Below, one piece after another: positions 1-8,166 of a DNA stretch of 64,000 bases (positions are counted from its first letter, which is position 1; the number at the start of each line of letters is the position of its first letter). Made by a program: the position numbers and the translations under genes. The notes under the pieces are model-generated. The model searched no databases. It worked only from the letters and a program-made list of their open reading frames with translations, and was not told the DNA's origin. The DNA is from Candidatus Villigracilis vicinus (GTDB taxonomy: Bacteria > Chloroflexota > Anaerolineae > Anaerolineales > Villigracilaceae), in assembly GCA_016721315.1 (NCBI GenBank), contig JADKIL010000019.1, forward strand, positions 1 through 64,000. The letters run 5' to 3'.

Positions 1-1304
1 CACATAACTTTCTTTGGGGCGCGGCTTCGGCTGCCTATCAAGTAGAAGGTGCATGGAACGAAGACGGCAAAGGCGAATCGATCTGGGATCGTTTCAGTCA
101 TACCCCCGGCAAGATCAACGATGGCAACACTGCCGATATCGCCTGCGATCATTACCACCGTTATGAAGAAGACATTGACCTAATGCGCCAAATTGGGCTC
201 AAAGCATATCGTTTCTCCACTGCATGGAGTCGTGTCTTGCCCAACGGTCGCGGACGTATCAACCCCAAAGGCTTGGATTTTTACGACCGACTCGTAGACC
301 GTCTGTGTGCTGCTAACATCGAGCCGCTGCTCACACTCTATCACTGGGATCTGCCTCAAGCTTTGCAAGATGAAGGCGGCTGGGAGAATCGCAACACTGC
401 CCATGCCTTCGCCGATTACACCGCGCTGATGGTCAAGCGTCTCGGCGACCGCGTCAAATACTGGACGACCTTCAATGAACCAAGTGTCATCACCTTCATC
501 GGTTTTCTCACAGGCGAACACGCGCCCGGCTTCAAGGATCGACGCATGGCGTATCAGGTGGCGCATCATCTCATGCTGGCGCATGGACTGGGGATGCAAA
601 CCATCCGCGCCATCAAACCGGATGCGAATGCTGGCATCGTGCTTAATTTATGGATGTCAGAACCCGCCTCAGACTCCGCCGAAGATTTGGCAGCTGCTAA
701 TAAATTTTGGGACGAAAACGAAACCTTGTTCCTCGACCCGCTCTTCAAGGGGCATTATCCTCCCGCCGTGTATGACATGATTGGAAAAGACATGCCAAAG
801 ATCCAGGACGGTGACATGGCATTGATCGCACAAAAGATGGATTATGTTGGCATCAACTACTATTCACGCAATGTGCTCACTGCAAAAGGAAAAGCGGAAA
901 AGATCGAGGGCTCAGAATACACCGAAATGGGCTGGGAAGTTTGCGCACCGGCATTGAGGCGTATGTTGGTCAAGATCAACAGCGAATACAACCTGCCGCC
1001 CATCATCATTACCGAGAACGGCGTGGCATTCAAAGATGAGGTCAGCGCTGATGGCAAAGTCCACGACCCGCGCCGCATCGAATACCTCAAGAACCACTTC
1101 ATCCAAACCCGCCTTGCCATGCTGGACGGCGTAGACGTCCGCGGCTACATGGTCTGGTCCCTGATGGATAACTTCGAATGGGGGCATGGTTTTTCCAAAC
1201 GTTTCGGTCTCGCTTACACCGACTATGCCACCCAGAAGCGCACGCTCAAGGATTCGGGCGAGTGGTATGCCGATGTGATCCGAAAAAACCGGGTGGCAGA
1301 GTAA
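1..1304 (+). CDS. GH1 family beta-glucosidase/beta-glycosidase (5' truncated)
   Basis: Glycoside hydrolase family 1 enzyme that hydrolyses beta-linked disaccharides or aryl glycosides with retention. The gene runs in from outside the window: its frame is open from base 3 and begins with the family N-terminus HNFLWGAASAAYQVEG, so the ATG at 183 is internal. The acid/base motif TFNEP (Glu codon at 477-479) and the nucleophile motif ITENG near 1010-1020 are both present. The C-terminal YMVWSLMDNFEWGHGF segment, which forms the substrate pocket, is intact. No signal peptide can be judged because the start is missing. It ends just before a bidirectional terminator. The family is certain; the sugar specificity is not. 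Confidence 0.95.
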   Translation, partial: HNFLWGAASAAYQVEGAWNEDGKGESIWDRFSHTPGKINDGNTADIACDHYHRYEEDIDLMRQIGLKAYRFSTAWSRVLPNGRGRINPKGLDFYDRLVDRLCAANIEPLLTLYHWDLPQALQDEGGWENRNTAHAFADYTALMVKRLGDRVKYWTTFNEPSVITFIGFLTGEHAPGFKDRRMAYQVAHHLMLAHGLGMQTIRAIKPDANAGIVLNLWMSEPASDSAEDLAAANKFWDENETLFLDPLFKGHYPPAVYDMIGKDMPKIQDGDMALIAQKMDYVGINYYSRNVLTAKGKAEKIEGSEYTEMGWEVCAPALRRMLVKINSEYNLPPIIITENGVAFKDEVSADGKVHDPRRIEYLKNHFIQTRLAMLDGVDVRGYMVWSLMDNFEWGHGFSKRFGLAYTDYATQKRTLKDSGEWYADVIRKNRVAE

Positions 1305-1327
1305 GCCGTCTTTCGCTTTAGGTAAAG

Positions 1328-1356
1328 AAAAAAACCCGCAATTTGCGGGTTTTTTG
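1328..1356. terminator. Bidirectional rho-independent terminator
   Basis: Stem AAACCCGC/GCGGGTTT with loop AATTT, flanked by an A-run on the left and a T-run on the right. It can end both the GH1 transcript (plus) and the tRNA transcript (minus). Confidence 0.85.
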
Positions 1357-1360
1357 TTAG

Positions 1361-1432
1361 TGCCGAGGGGGAGATTTGAACTCCCGACCAAGGGCTTATG
1401 AGTCCCCTGCTCTGCCACTGAGCTACCTCGGC
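1361..1432 (-). tRNA. tRNA with CAT anticodon (Ile2-like or Met)
   Basis: The minus strand folds as a 72-nt cloverleaf: acceptor GCCGAGG/CCTCGGC, D stem GCTC/GAGC, anticodon loop CTCATAA (anticodon CAT) and T arm GGGAG-TTCAAAT-CTCCC. The discriminator base is A and CCA is not encoded. The anticodon arm and variable region resemble bacterial tRNA-Ile2, whose CAT is modified to lysidine to read AUA. An elongator tRNA-Met cannot be excluded. The first-position acceptor pair G-C argues against initiator tRNA. The inner anticodon-stem pair (A31 with G39) is a mismatch. Confidence 0.9.
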
Positions 1433-1547
1433 GTGGTCAAAGCGGGGCAAATATTACTACGGGCACGGGGAATTGTCAACTTTTGCGGCTTTTCATGTCA
1501 AAATCCGTTCAGCCGAAAAATCCACAAATTGTGTGAATGCACCCTGC

Positions 1548-1564
1548 TATAATGGGGGAAAGGT
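1548..1564 (+). promoter_or_regulatory. -10 element TATAAT and Shine-Dalgarno for the GGDEF gene
   Basis: A perfect TATAAT lies at 1548-1553, 17 bases before the ATG at 1571, with a GAAAGGTG ribosome site at 1557-1564. No good -35 box is seen, so the transcript start is an inference. Confidence 0.5.
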
Positions 1565-1570
1565 GCATCC

Positions 1571-2473
1571 ATGAATATTCTTGTACTGGAAACAGACCCA
1601 AGGGAAATGACAGTCATTCAAAAGGCGGTCAATGGAGATGACAATACAGTGACGCCTATTGCCTCAAGCGCACAAGCATGGCAGGCATTTGAAGGCGGCG
1701 GCATTCAGTTCCTGATCGCTGATCAGGATAATACAGACTTGAGTCAGGCGCAGTTGATCCAGCGTATTCGTACGATGCAGACAGTGGAACCGGTTTATAT
1801 TTTGATCATCTCCTCCAAGATCCCGGATGGAGTGTTGATTCCCAAAGGCGATGATTATTTAATACGCCCTTATACTGCTGAGGATTTGAAAAACCGCATT
1901 GAGATCGCAGAGCGGATTATTTCGTTAACTACCCGGTTAACCGAGGCAAATCAACAAGTTGAAAGCCAGGCGGCGTTTGATTCTTTGACCGGTTTTATTA
2001 ATCGCGCCGGGTTTTTGCGCCAGGCAGCCGGAGAATTGGAACGGTCACGTCGCGCATCCATGCCAATGAGCTTGATCGCATTGGATATCGATAATTTTAA
2101 ATTGATCAACGATAAATTCGGCGCAAAAACGGGGGATGATGTACTCGAGGTGGTGGCACAGTCCATTCGAGACAAGAGCCGCCCTTACGATTGCATCGGA
2201 CGATGGACCGGGGACGAGTTCGTGATTGCGCTACCCGGTGTGATCGGCGCGGATGCGGAAAAGGTGGCAGGGAGAGTTATCGCCGGGGTACGGGGCACCC
2301 GTATCGAGGTCCCAAATGAGCCGCCTTTGAATGTAAAGGTCAGTGCGGGTGTTGCATCCATCATGCGGATCACATCCACAACCGAAGTGGAGCCCATCAT
2401 CCAAAGCGCGCGCCAGGCAGTGGCACGCGCAAAGGAAGCGGGGGGGAATCAGGTCTATCTGGTCTTTTTATAG
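1571..2473 (+). CDS. REC-like/GGDEF protein, putative diguanylate cyclase
   Basis: A 300-residue cytoplasmic protein with an N-terminal receiver-like domain (about 1-110), a short helical linker and a GGDEF domain (about 135-298). GGDEF domains make cyclic di-GMP from two GTP. The signature here is T213-G-D-E-F rather than GGDEF. Metal-binding D172 (LDIDNF) is present, and an RxxD inhibitory site (R204-D207) sits five residues before the signature. In the receiver part D51 could be the phosphoacceptor. The usual Lys of the KP motif is Arg (LIRPY), and the acidic pair is only partly kept, so phosphorylation is doubtful. The start is supported by a ribosome site. The gene ends tail to tail with the azlD gene, overlapping it by 6 bases. 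Confidence 0.85.
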   Translation: MNILVLETDPREMTVIQKAVNGDDNTVTPIASSAQAWQAFEGGGIQFLIADQDNTDLSQAQLIQRIRTMQTVEPVYILIISSKIPDGVLIPKGDDYLIRPYTAEDLKNRIEIAERIISLTTRLTEANQQVESQAAFDSLTGFINRAGFLRQAAGELERSRRASMPMSLIALDIDNFKLINDKFGAKTGDDVLEVVAQSIRDKSRPYDCIGRWTGDEFVIALPGVIGADAEKVAGRVIAGVRGTRIEVPNEPPLNVKVSAGVASIMRITSTTEVEPIIQSARQAVARAKEAGGNQVYLVFL

Positions 2474-2785
2474 TCCCAGCCATTTTAGTAGAAATAATGC
2501 TGCCATCCCAACCAGGATGGTGACCAGTGTATTCCGCGAAAGCCAGGCTGTGATAATGGCAATGCCGCCCGCCAACAGGCGTGTGTTGGTGAGTGAAACA
2601 TCGAACGCGCCATTTCGTATGAAGAGTTCGGGGAAAATAATGGCAGAGAGCACGGCAGGTGGGACGTAATGTAAGGCTTTACGCATCGTCTCCGGGAACT
2701 CGAATTTGCCGAACAAATAGATCAGCGAGAAACGCATCCCGAAGGTGATCAGTCCGCCGATGACCATAACCAGCCAGATATTCAT
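2468..2785 (-). CDS. azlD: AzlD family branched-chain amino acid transport subunit
   Basis: A 105-residue, very hydrophobic protein of the AzlD family (about four membrane segments), the small partner of AzlC in branched-chain amino acid export. Recognisable family stretches are ITFGMRFSLIYLFGK, YVPPAVLSAIIFPE and TRNT-type ending SRNTLVTILVGM. Its start overlaps the azlC stop by 4 bases (ATGA), so the two are translationally coupled. It is the last gene of the amine oxidase-azlC-azlD operon. The transported substrate is not shown by sequence. Confidence 0.9.
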   Translation of the reverse strand: MNIWLVMVIGGLITFGMRFSLIYLFGKFEFPETMRKALHYVPPAVLSAIIFPELFIRNGAFDVSLTNTRLLAGGIAIITAWLSRNTLVTILVGMAALFLLKWLGL

Positions 2786-3483
2786 TTTGCCCCCTTAGTA
2801 GAAATTCCACTTTCCAATATTGTGCCTACTGCAATGCCAACCAATGCGGCAAGGATTAAGCCCAGTTTGAACGGCAGGCTATACGCGAGCAGTGCTGTGA
2901 TGCCTGCACTCAATGCGGCAGCGACCATCGGCTGTTTTTTTAAGACGGGAACTACCATGGCGATGAAGGTGAGCGGCAGGGCAAAATCCAGCGACCAACT
3001 TTCAGGGATGGCCGCGCCAAGAAAAATGCCGATCGCCGTGCTTACCTGCCAGTTGAACCACAGGGAAAACCCTGCACCGAGCAGGAACCAGTGTTTGTGT
3101 GTTTGCAGACCTTCTTTTTCGTAATTCAAAATGGAGGGGGCGTAGGCTTCATCGGTGAGGAAATAGGAAAGGATCACCTTCCATTTGAGTGACAGGTCTT
3201 TCAGGTAGGGGGCAAGCGATGCGCTATATAGCATGTGCCGCAGGTTAACAACGGCTATGGTCAGGATCATGACGAACGCAGGCGCACCTTCTCCGGCTAA
3301 TTGGGTCGTGATGAATTGCGCCGACCCCGCAAATACAATCGATGACATCATTTGCGCCGCCGCATTCGACAGTCCGGCATTGACTGCCAGCGCGCCATAG
3401 ATCATCCCGAAGGGGAACACGCCGATCAAGAGGGGCACTTCAGCACGGACGCCCTCTACAAAATTCCTTCTTGCTTCGCTCAT
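2782..3483 (-). CDS. azlC: AzlC family branched-chain amino acid permease
   Basis: A 233-residue membrane protein of the AzlC family, the large subunit of an amino acid exporter known from 4-azaleucine resistance in Bacillus. Family landmarks are LIGVFPFGMIYG near the N-terminus, VFAGSAQF, NLRHMLYSASLAPYL and the short acidic LTDEAYA. Several hydrophobic segments span the length. The ATG follows the stop codon of the amine oxidase gene directly (TAA then ATG), and its own end overlaps azlD by 4 bases, which is strong evidence for one operon. A second azlCD pair lies at 34.2-35.2 kb. Confidence 0.9.
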   Translation of the reverse strand: MSEARRNFVEGVRAEVPLLIGVFPFGMIYGALAVNAGLSNAAAQMMSSIVFAGSAQFITTQLAGEGAPAFVMILTIAVVNLRHMLYSASLAPYLKDLSLKWKVILSYFLTDEAYAPSILNYEKEGLQTHKHWFLLGAGFSLWFNWQVSTAIGIFLGAAIPESWSLDFALPLTFIAMVVPVLKKQPMVAAALSAGITALLAYSLPFKLGLILAALVGIAVGTILESGISTKGAK

Positions 3484-4833
3484 TTACTGTCCTTTTTCTA
3501 TGATGTTTCTTGCCGCACGTTGACCGCTCTCTACTGCGCCTTCCATGAAGCCTTGATAGATCGTGGCGTGTTCCCCGGCAAAATATAAACGCCCGGCAGG
3601 GGAGAAGAGTGCTTGCCAGTGGGCAGTCACTTGATTGGGAGCATACGCCATATAAGAACCCCGTGTAAATATTTCGTTGCCCCAGGCAATGGTTTGGGTA
3701 TTTTCGATCAGATCGGAAAAACCGGGAAATATCCTGTCGATTGCTGAAACCGCGGTCTGAATACGCTCTGTATCAGATAATCGGGTGAGTGCCGCGCCGG
3801 GTTCCCCGCCTGTATAGGCAGTCAGGATGCCGCGCTCACCTTCCAGGTGGCTTGTTGCATCCCAGGTATATATGATCGGGAGATCCGTGTTCACCCGCCC
3901 GTTCCAGCCGCGTTCATGCCAGAAGCGTCTGCGGTATTCGATCATTACCTTGGTCACCGAGCCGTAGGAAAGTCCATTCAACATGGCATGATGGGCTGTG
4001 GGCAGACTTCCGTCAAAGTCGATCTGCCTTGCGGTCGTCAACGGTATGGCGAGGATCGCATACGCCGCGCGGATGGTATGGAATGAATCCGCTTGCTTGT
4101 ATGTGACGACCACTTCCTCTGCTTGAACCTTGACCGAACTGACAACCGCATTCAAACGCAAATCGGGCAGCCGGCTGGCGATCGCATTTGGAATTTGGTC
4201 ATTGCCGCCGATCACACGGAAAGCCGGGTCTGCGGCGTCCGGGTCGCTGTAATAAAGCGCTCCATTGCGAGCCAGGTCAAGGAGTGAAAAATTTTTCGGT
4301 TCGCAGGTGTACTCTGCGCGAATATGATTCGCGAACAGTGTCTTTGCCAGCGGGTGTACCTGTAAACTTTCGATCCAACTCTGCGCATTTTGAGCATCAA
4401 GCTCCCTGGCGTTGATGGCGGCAATGGGATTCGCAGGGTCTGAAACCTGTTTGCCGAGTTCAGCCAAAGCCACCCAAACCTGCTTGTATTCTTCGCTGAG
4501 ATCCGTGCCCCATAGGGCTTTATCTTCCATTAGACCAGTCTTGCCTTCAAGCGCCGCCCAATCCCCGCTCTGGTTTTGCCAGGTGCCAACGTTACCCAAA
4601 CGCAGGTCAAATTCCTTTGCCAGCGCGATCATCCGAAACTGGCTCTCGTTGATATACTCCGCGCCGCCCTCAGCGATCAATCCGCTTGAGAACGCCCTCA
4701 CAGTGTGAACACGCCCGCCCACACGCTCACGCGCCTCCAGCACGGTCACATTCCAACCGGCTTTGTTCAATTCATGTGCGGCAGCGAGCCCGGACATGCC
4801 TGCGCCAATAACAATGATCGATTTTTTATTCAT
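3484..4833 (-). CDS. Flavin-containing amine oxidase (monoamine/amino acid oxidase-like)
   Basis: A 449-residue FAD enzyme of the amine oxidase/protoporphyrinogen oxidase superfamily, which oxidises amines or amino acids to imines and makes H2O2. The N-terminal dinucleotide fold IVIGAGMSGLAAAHEL, followed by ARERVGGRVHT, and the C-terminal FAD contact LYFAGEHA near GFMEGAVESG are intact. I chose the start at 4833 (MNKKSIIVIG): the longer in-frame ATG at 4875 lies inside the terminator of tpx, and nothing before Met-15 looks conserved. There is no signal peptide, so it is probably cytoplasmic. It is first gene of an operon with azlCD, which suggests an amino acid or amine substrate (inference). 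Confidence 0.85.
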   Translation of the reverse strand: MNKKSIIVIGAGMSGLAAAHELNKAGWNVTVLEARERVGGRVHTVRAFSSGLIAEGGAEYINESQFRMIALAKEFDLRLGNVGTWQNQSGDWAALEGKTGLMEDKALWGTDLSEEYKQVWVALAELGKQVSDPANPIAAINARELDAQNAQSWIESLQVHPLAKTLFANHIRAEYTCEPKNFSLLDLARNGALYYSDPDAADPAFRVIGGNDQIPNAIASRLPDLRLNAVVSSVKVQAEEVVVTYKQADSFHTIRAAYAILAIPLTTARQIDFDGSLPTAHHAMLNGLSYGSVTKVMIEYRRRFWHERGWNGRVNTDLPIIYTWDATSHLEGERGILTAYTGGEPGAALTRLSDTERIQTAVSAIDRIFPGFSDLIENTQTIAWGNEIFTRGSYMAYAPNQVTAHWQALFSPAGRLYFAGEHATIYQGFMEGAVESGQRAARNIIEKGQ

Positions 4834-4856
4834 AGATTTGGATTTTATCATCAGGA

Positions 4857-4889
4857 TGAAAAAAGCCGTCCCCAAGACGGGACGGCTTT
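4857..4889 (-). terminator. Rho-independent terminator of tpx
   Basis: Read on the minus strand, an 11-bp stem AAAGCCGTCCC/GGGACGGCTTT with a 6-base loop is followed by a T-run. It sits between tpx and the amine oxidase gene. Confidence 0.85.
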
Positions 4890-4935
4890 CGCTCTTTCCA
4901 AGGCGTGGGCTTGATGCTGCCGCCCAAACACTTTA

Positions 4936-5460
4936 CTAGCCGAGAGCTTTCTTCGCGGCTTCGATCACTTCGTTGTAATCCGGCTCATTGCCAAGGGTCG
5001 GCAGGTAGTTGACATAGGTCAGTTTGCCATCACGTCCTACAATGAAGACCGAGCGGCGCAGGTAGCGGCGTTCCTTAATAAGAATGCCATACTTGATGCC
5101 AAATTCACCGTCAAGCACATCCGAAACCACCTTGACCTTATCCACACCGGCGGCGCCGCACCAGCGTTTCTGTGCCATGGGGAAATCCGTGCTGATGGTG
5201 TAGATGACGATGTCATCGCTCAGTTTGGCGGCTTCTTCATTGAAACGGCGGGTTTCGCGGTCACAGACATCCGTATCCAGTGAGGGAACGGCAGAAAGGA
5301 TGATCACCTTGCCCTTGGATTCCTGAAGCGGATTCACTGAAGCCCATCCGGGCACAACACTGGTAAATTCCGGCGCAGCCTGCCCAACCTGTACTTCATC
5401 ACCAATAAGAGTGGCGAAAGCATCGCCCAATTTAAATACATCATTTCGAATCGTGGTCAT
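4936..5460 (-). CDS. tpx: Thiol peroxidase (Tpx, atypical 2-Cys peroxiredoxin)
   Basis: A 174-residue thioredoxin-fold peroxidase that reduces H2O2 and alkyl hydroperoxides in the cytoplasm using thioredoxin. The peroxidatic cysteine is C66 in PSLDTDVCDRET (TxxC motif with T63). The resolving cysteine is C101 in QKRWCGAAG, at the spacing typical of Tpx rather than BCP or AhpC. Length is normal for the family. It is a single-gene unit with its own terminator, divergent from rfbC. A weak ribosome site (TGGAGAA) precedes the ATG. The neighbouring H2O2-producing amine oxidase may be coincidental. Confidence 0.95.
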   Translation of the reverse strand: MTTIRNDVFKLGDAFATLIGDEVQVGQAAPEFTSVVPGWASVNPLQESKGKVIILSAVPSLDTDVCDRETRRFNEEAAKLSDDIVIYTISTDFPMAQKRWCGAAGVDKVKVVSDVLDGEFGIKYGILIKERRYLRRSVFIVGRDGKLTYVNYLPTLGNEPDYNEVIEAAKKALG

Positions 5461-5545
5461 AAACGTTTTCTCCAGAAGTTTTTTCTTTAATTTTATCAGA
5501 TGCGATTACCCTTGCCGCTCTTACATGAGCCGCTTTGATTGCAGA

Positions 5546-5551
5546 TATAAT
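5546..5551 (+). promoter_or_regulatory. -10 element TATAAT upstream of rfbC
   Basis: A perfect TATAAT lies 45 bases before rfbC in the tpx/rfbC divergent region. The -35 box is unclear (TTACAT at 5521-5526 is 19 bases upstream). It is probably the promoter of the rfb operon. Confidence 0.4.
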
Positions 5552-5596
5552 AAGGAATTGCAGTAGAATTTTGAAAACTGGAGAGCCCGTCAGACC

Positions 5597-6145
5597 ATGG
5601 AGTTCCTGCCCACTAAGATCCCCGATGTCATACTCATTAAACCTAAAGTCTATGAAGACCCGCGCGGTTATTTTATGGAAACCTACCGAATTGACCGCTT
5701 CTCTACCGGGGGCATCCCGCAGAATTTTGTTCAGGAAAACCAATCTCGTTCTCAAAGAGGCGTCCTGCGCGGGCTGCATTACCAGATCCGTCAGGCACAG
5801 GGGAAGTTGGTGCGGGTGATCGCCGGAGAGATATTTGACATTGCTTTAGATATCCGCCGCAATTCACCGACCTTTGGGGAGTGGGTTGGTATAATCCTTT
5901 CTGCTGAAAATCGCCAACAATTATGGCTGCCTGCCGGGTTTGCCCATGGCTTTTATGTCATGAGTGCATATGCCGAGGTTGTTTACAAGGTCACTGATTA
6001 TTACGCGCCAGAATGGGAACGCAGCATTCAATGGAATGACCCAAAACTCGGCATTGATTGGCCTCTGTATAACAACGAAGCCCCGATTCTTTCCTCAAAA
6101 GATGTCAACGGAAAACCCCTGGCAGAAGCAGAACTTTTTGATTAA
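5597..6145 (+). CDS. rfbC: dTDP-4-dehydrorhamnose 3,5-epimerase
   Basis: A 182-residue cupin-fold epimerase (RmlC) that converts dTDP-4-keto-6-deoxyglucose to the 4-keto-L-rhamnose form. The N-terminal segment DPRGYFMETYR, the core RGVLRGLHYQ with catalytic H61, GEIFDIALDIRR, WLPAGFAHGFY and the Tyr region VVYKVTDYY (Y130 by analogy) are all present. Length is typical. It is first of the four-gene rfb set (C-B-A-D) that supplies dTDP-L-rhamnose to the glycosyltransferases downstream. A weak GGAGAG site lies 11 bases before the ATG. Confidence 0.95.
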   Translation: MEFLPTKIPDVILIKPKVYEDPRGYFMETYRIDRFSTGGIPQNFVQENQSRSQRGVLRGLHYQIRQAQGKLVRVIAGEIFDIALDIRRNSPTFGEWVGIILSAENRQQLWLPAGFAHGFYVMSAYAEVVYKVTDYYAPEWERSIQWNDPKLGIDWPLYNNEAPILSSKDVNGKPLAEAELFD

Positions 6146-6177
6146 GTAAAAACATTCCCCAAGGAAATCACTTTTTG

Positions 6178-7251
6178 ATGAAAAATGTATTGGTCACTGG
6201 TGGGGCAGGGTTCATTGGCTCGAACTTCATTCACTATTTTCTACGCACCGAAACGGATGTCCGTCTTATTAATCTGGATTCACTGACCTACGCTGGTAAT
6301 TTGGATAGCCTGCAAGATATTGCAAATGACCCGCGCTACCGTTTTGTGCAAGGCAATATATGCGACAGTGAGCAGATCGACGCGGTATTGCGTGAGTATC
6401 AGATCGATACCATTGTACATTTCGCTGCAGAATCGCATGTAGACCGTTCCATTTTGGGACCCCGTCAGTTCATTGAGACGAATGTGATGGGTACCTTTAC
6501 CCTGTTGGATGCTACGCGAAATTATTGGATTCGCGACAAAGCGCATGCGCTGGATGATGTTCGTTTTCACCATGTTTCCACAGATGAAGTCTTTGGGTCA
6601 CTTGCGCCCGGCGAGCCCGCATGGACGGAAGAAACCCCGTATGCGCCCAATTCTCCATATGCCGCCTCAAAGGCGTCCAGCGACCACCTTGTCCGTTCAT
6701 ATGGGCATACCTATGGTTTGCCATACACCATTACGAATTGTTCCAATAACTACGGTCCATATCAATTCCCTGAAAAATTGATCCCATTGACGATCCTAAA
6801 TGCACTGGAGGGCAAACCCCTGCCGGTATATGGTGACGGTCAGCAGATCCGCGACTGGCTGCATGTGGAAGATCATTGCGAGGCGATCTACCTTGTACTT
6901 GCGAAGGGAAAGACTGGCTCAACTTATAACATTGGCGGTGAGAACCAACCTGCCAACCTGACCATTGTAGAGACCATTTGCGATATTCTCGACGAAGTTA
7001 ATGCCGGGGCGGAGTTTACCCCGCACCGAAACCTGATCCAATTCGTGAAAGATCGCCCCGGGCATGACCGTCGCTACGACATGGATACTCACAAGATCAG
7101 CACCGAACTCGGTTGGCGCCCGCGGCACACCCTGACCGAAGGTTTGCTGGATACAGTGCAGTGGTATCTGGCGCATCCAGAGTGGGTGAGTGTCGTCCGT
7201 CAGCGGCAGGAATATAAAGGCTGGTTGGATGCGAACTACAAGTCACGTTAA
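6178..7251 (+). CDS. rfbB: dTDP-glucose 4,6-dehydratase
   Basis: A 357-residue extended short-chain dehydrogenase (RmlB) that turns dTDP-glucose into dTDP-4-keto-6-deoxyglucose using bound NAD. The NAD motif TGGAGFIGSN is at residues 7-16. The catalytic region HVSTDEVFGSL and the YxxxK motif in SPYAASKASSDH are intact, as is NCSNNYGPYQFPEKLIPL. The ATG at 6178 follows an AAGGAA site by about 11 bases. A TTG directly upstream in frame is less likely. Second gene of the rfb operon, 32 bases after rfbC. Confidence 0.95.
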   Translation: MKNVLVTGGAGFIGSNFIHYFLRTETDVRLINLDSLTYAGNLDSLQDIANDPRYRFVQGNICDSEQIDAVLREYQIDTIVHFAAESHVDRSILGPRQFIETNVMGTFTLLDATRNYWIRDKAHALDDVRFHHVSTDEVFGSLAPGEPAWTEETPYAPNSPYAASKASSDHLVRSYGHTYGLPYTITNCSNNYGPYQFPEKLIPLTILNALEGKPLPVYGDGQQIRDWLHVEDHCEAIYLVLAKGKTGSTYNIGGENQPANLTIVETICDILDEVNAGAEFTPHRNLIQFVKDRPGHDRRYDMDTHKISTELGWRPRHTLTEGLLDTVQWYLAHPEWVSVVRQRQEYKGWLDANYKSR

Positions 7252-7272
7252 CTTGAAGAGGAGCGCAGAGAA

Positions 7273-8166
7273 ATGAAGGGAATTATTCTGGCGGGTGGGC
7301 GCGGCACACGTTTGTATCCATTGACATTGGCGGTGAGCAAGCAAATGTTGCCGGTGTACGATAAGCCGATGATCTATTACCCCTTATCCATGCTAATGTT
7401 GGCAGGGATTCGTGAAATTTTAGTGATCAGTTCTCCTGAAGACCTGCCCGGCTTCCAACGATTGTTGGGCGATGGTGCTCACTGGGGCATGAAATTCTCC
7501 TACGCCGAGCAGGCAGAGCCGCGCGGGCTGGCAGATGCATTCATTATTGGCGAGGATTTTCTTGCGGGTGAATCAGCATGCCTGATCCTCGGTGACAATA
7601 TCTTCTTTGGGCATGGCTTGTCAGATCATATTCAACGCGCAGCTGAACTAAAGAAGGGCGCGTTGGTCTTTGCTTATTCCGTTCAAGACCCGGAGCGTTA
7701 CGGGGTGATCGAATTTGATTCGGCTGGCAAAGCCGTAAGCCTGGAAGAAAAACCAAAACAGCCCCGCTCGAATTATGCGGTTCCCGGATTATATTTTTAC
7801 GATGAGCGCGTATCAAAATTTGCAAAGGCGCTCAAACCTTCTGCCCGCGGTGAGATCGAGATCACAGACTTGAACCGCATCTATCTGGAAATGGGGGAGT
7901 TGCAGGTCATTCCGTTGGGGCGCGGCGTGGCGTGGCTGGATGCCGGAACACACGAGTCTCTTTTGCAGGCATCCAATTTTGTGCAGACCATCGAAGAACG
8001 ACAAGGGCTGATGATCTCGTCGCCCGAAGAGATCGCTTATTACAAAGGGTTTATTGACCGTGAGCAGCTCAAAGGTCTGGCTGAAAAACTTGCCAACACC
8101 GGCTATGGAAATTATCTTTCCCGCCTTGCGGCGGATACCAAAAACACAAAAAATATCGATTTATGA
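7273..8166 (+). CDS. rfbA: Glucose-1-phosphate thymidylyltransferase
   Basis: A 297-residue nucleotidyltransferase (RmlA) that makes dTDP-glucose from dTTP and glucose-1-phosphate, the first step of the rhamnose pathway. The nucleotide loop GGRGTRLYPLT and LPVYDKPMIYYPLS are at the N-terminus. Further landmarks are ILGDNIFFGHG, EKPKQPRSNYAVPGLYFYD and GRGVAWLDAGTHESL. The ATG is preceded by GAAGAGGAG. It overlaps rfbD by 4 bases (ATGA), so the last two genes of the set are coupled. Confidence 0.95.
   Translation: MKGIILAGGRGTRLYPLTLAVSKQMLPVYDKPMIYYPLSMLMLAGIREILVISSPEDLPGFQRLLGDGAHWGMKFSYAEQAEPRGLADAFIIGEDFLAGESACLILGDNIFFGHGLSDHIQRAAELKKGALVFAYSVQDPERYGVIEFDSAGKAVSLEEKPKQPRSNYAVPGLYFYDERVSKFAKALKPSARGEIEITDLNRIYLEMGELQVIPLGRGVAWLDAGTHESLLQASNFVQTIEERQGLMISSPEEIAYYKGFIDREQLKGLAEKLANTGYGNYLSRLAADTKNTKNIDL

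Noticed and set aside
912..1418. Antisense frame across the GH1 end and the tRNA
   Set aside because: It runs through a tRNA gene and a terminator.
4834..4875. Longer start for the amine oxidase at 4875
   Set aside because: That ATG lies in the tpx terminator hairpin and the added residues do not fit the family; 4833 is used.
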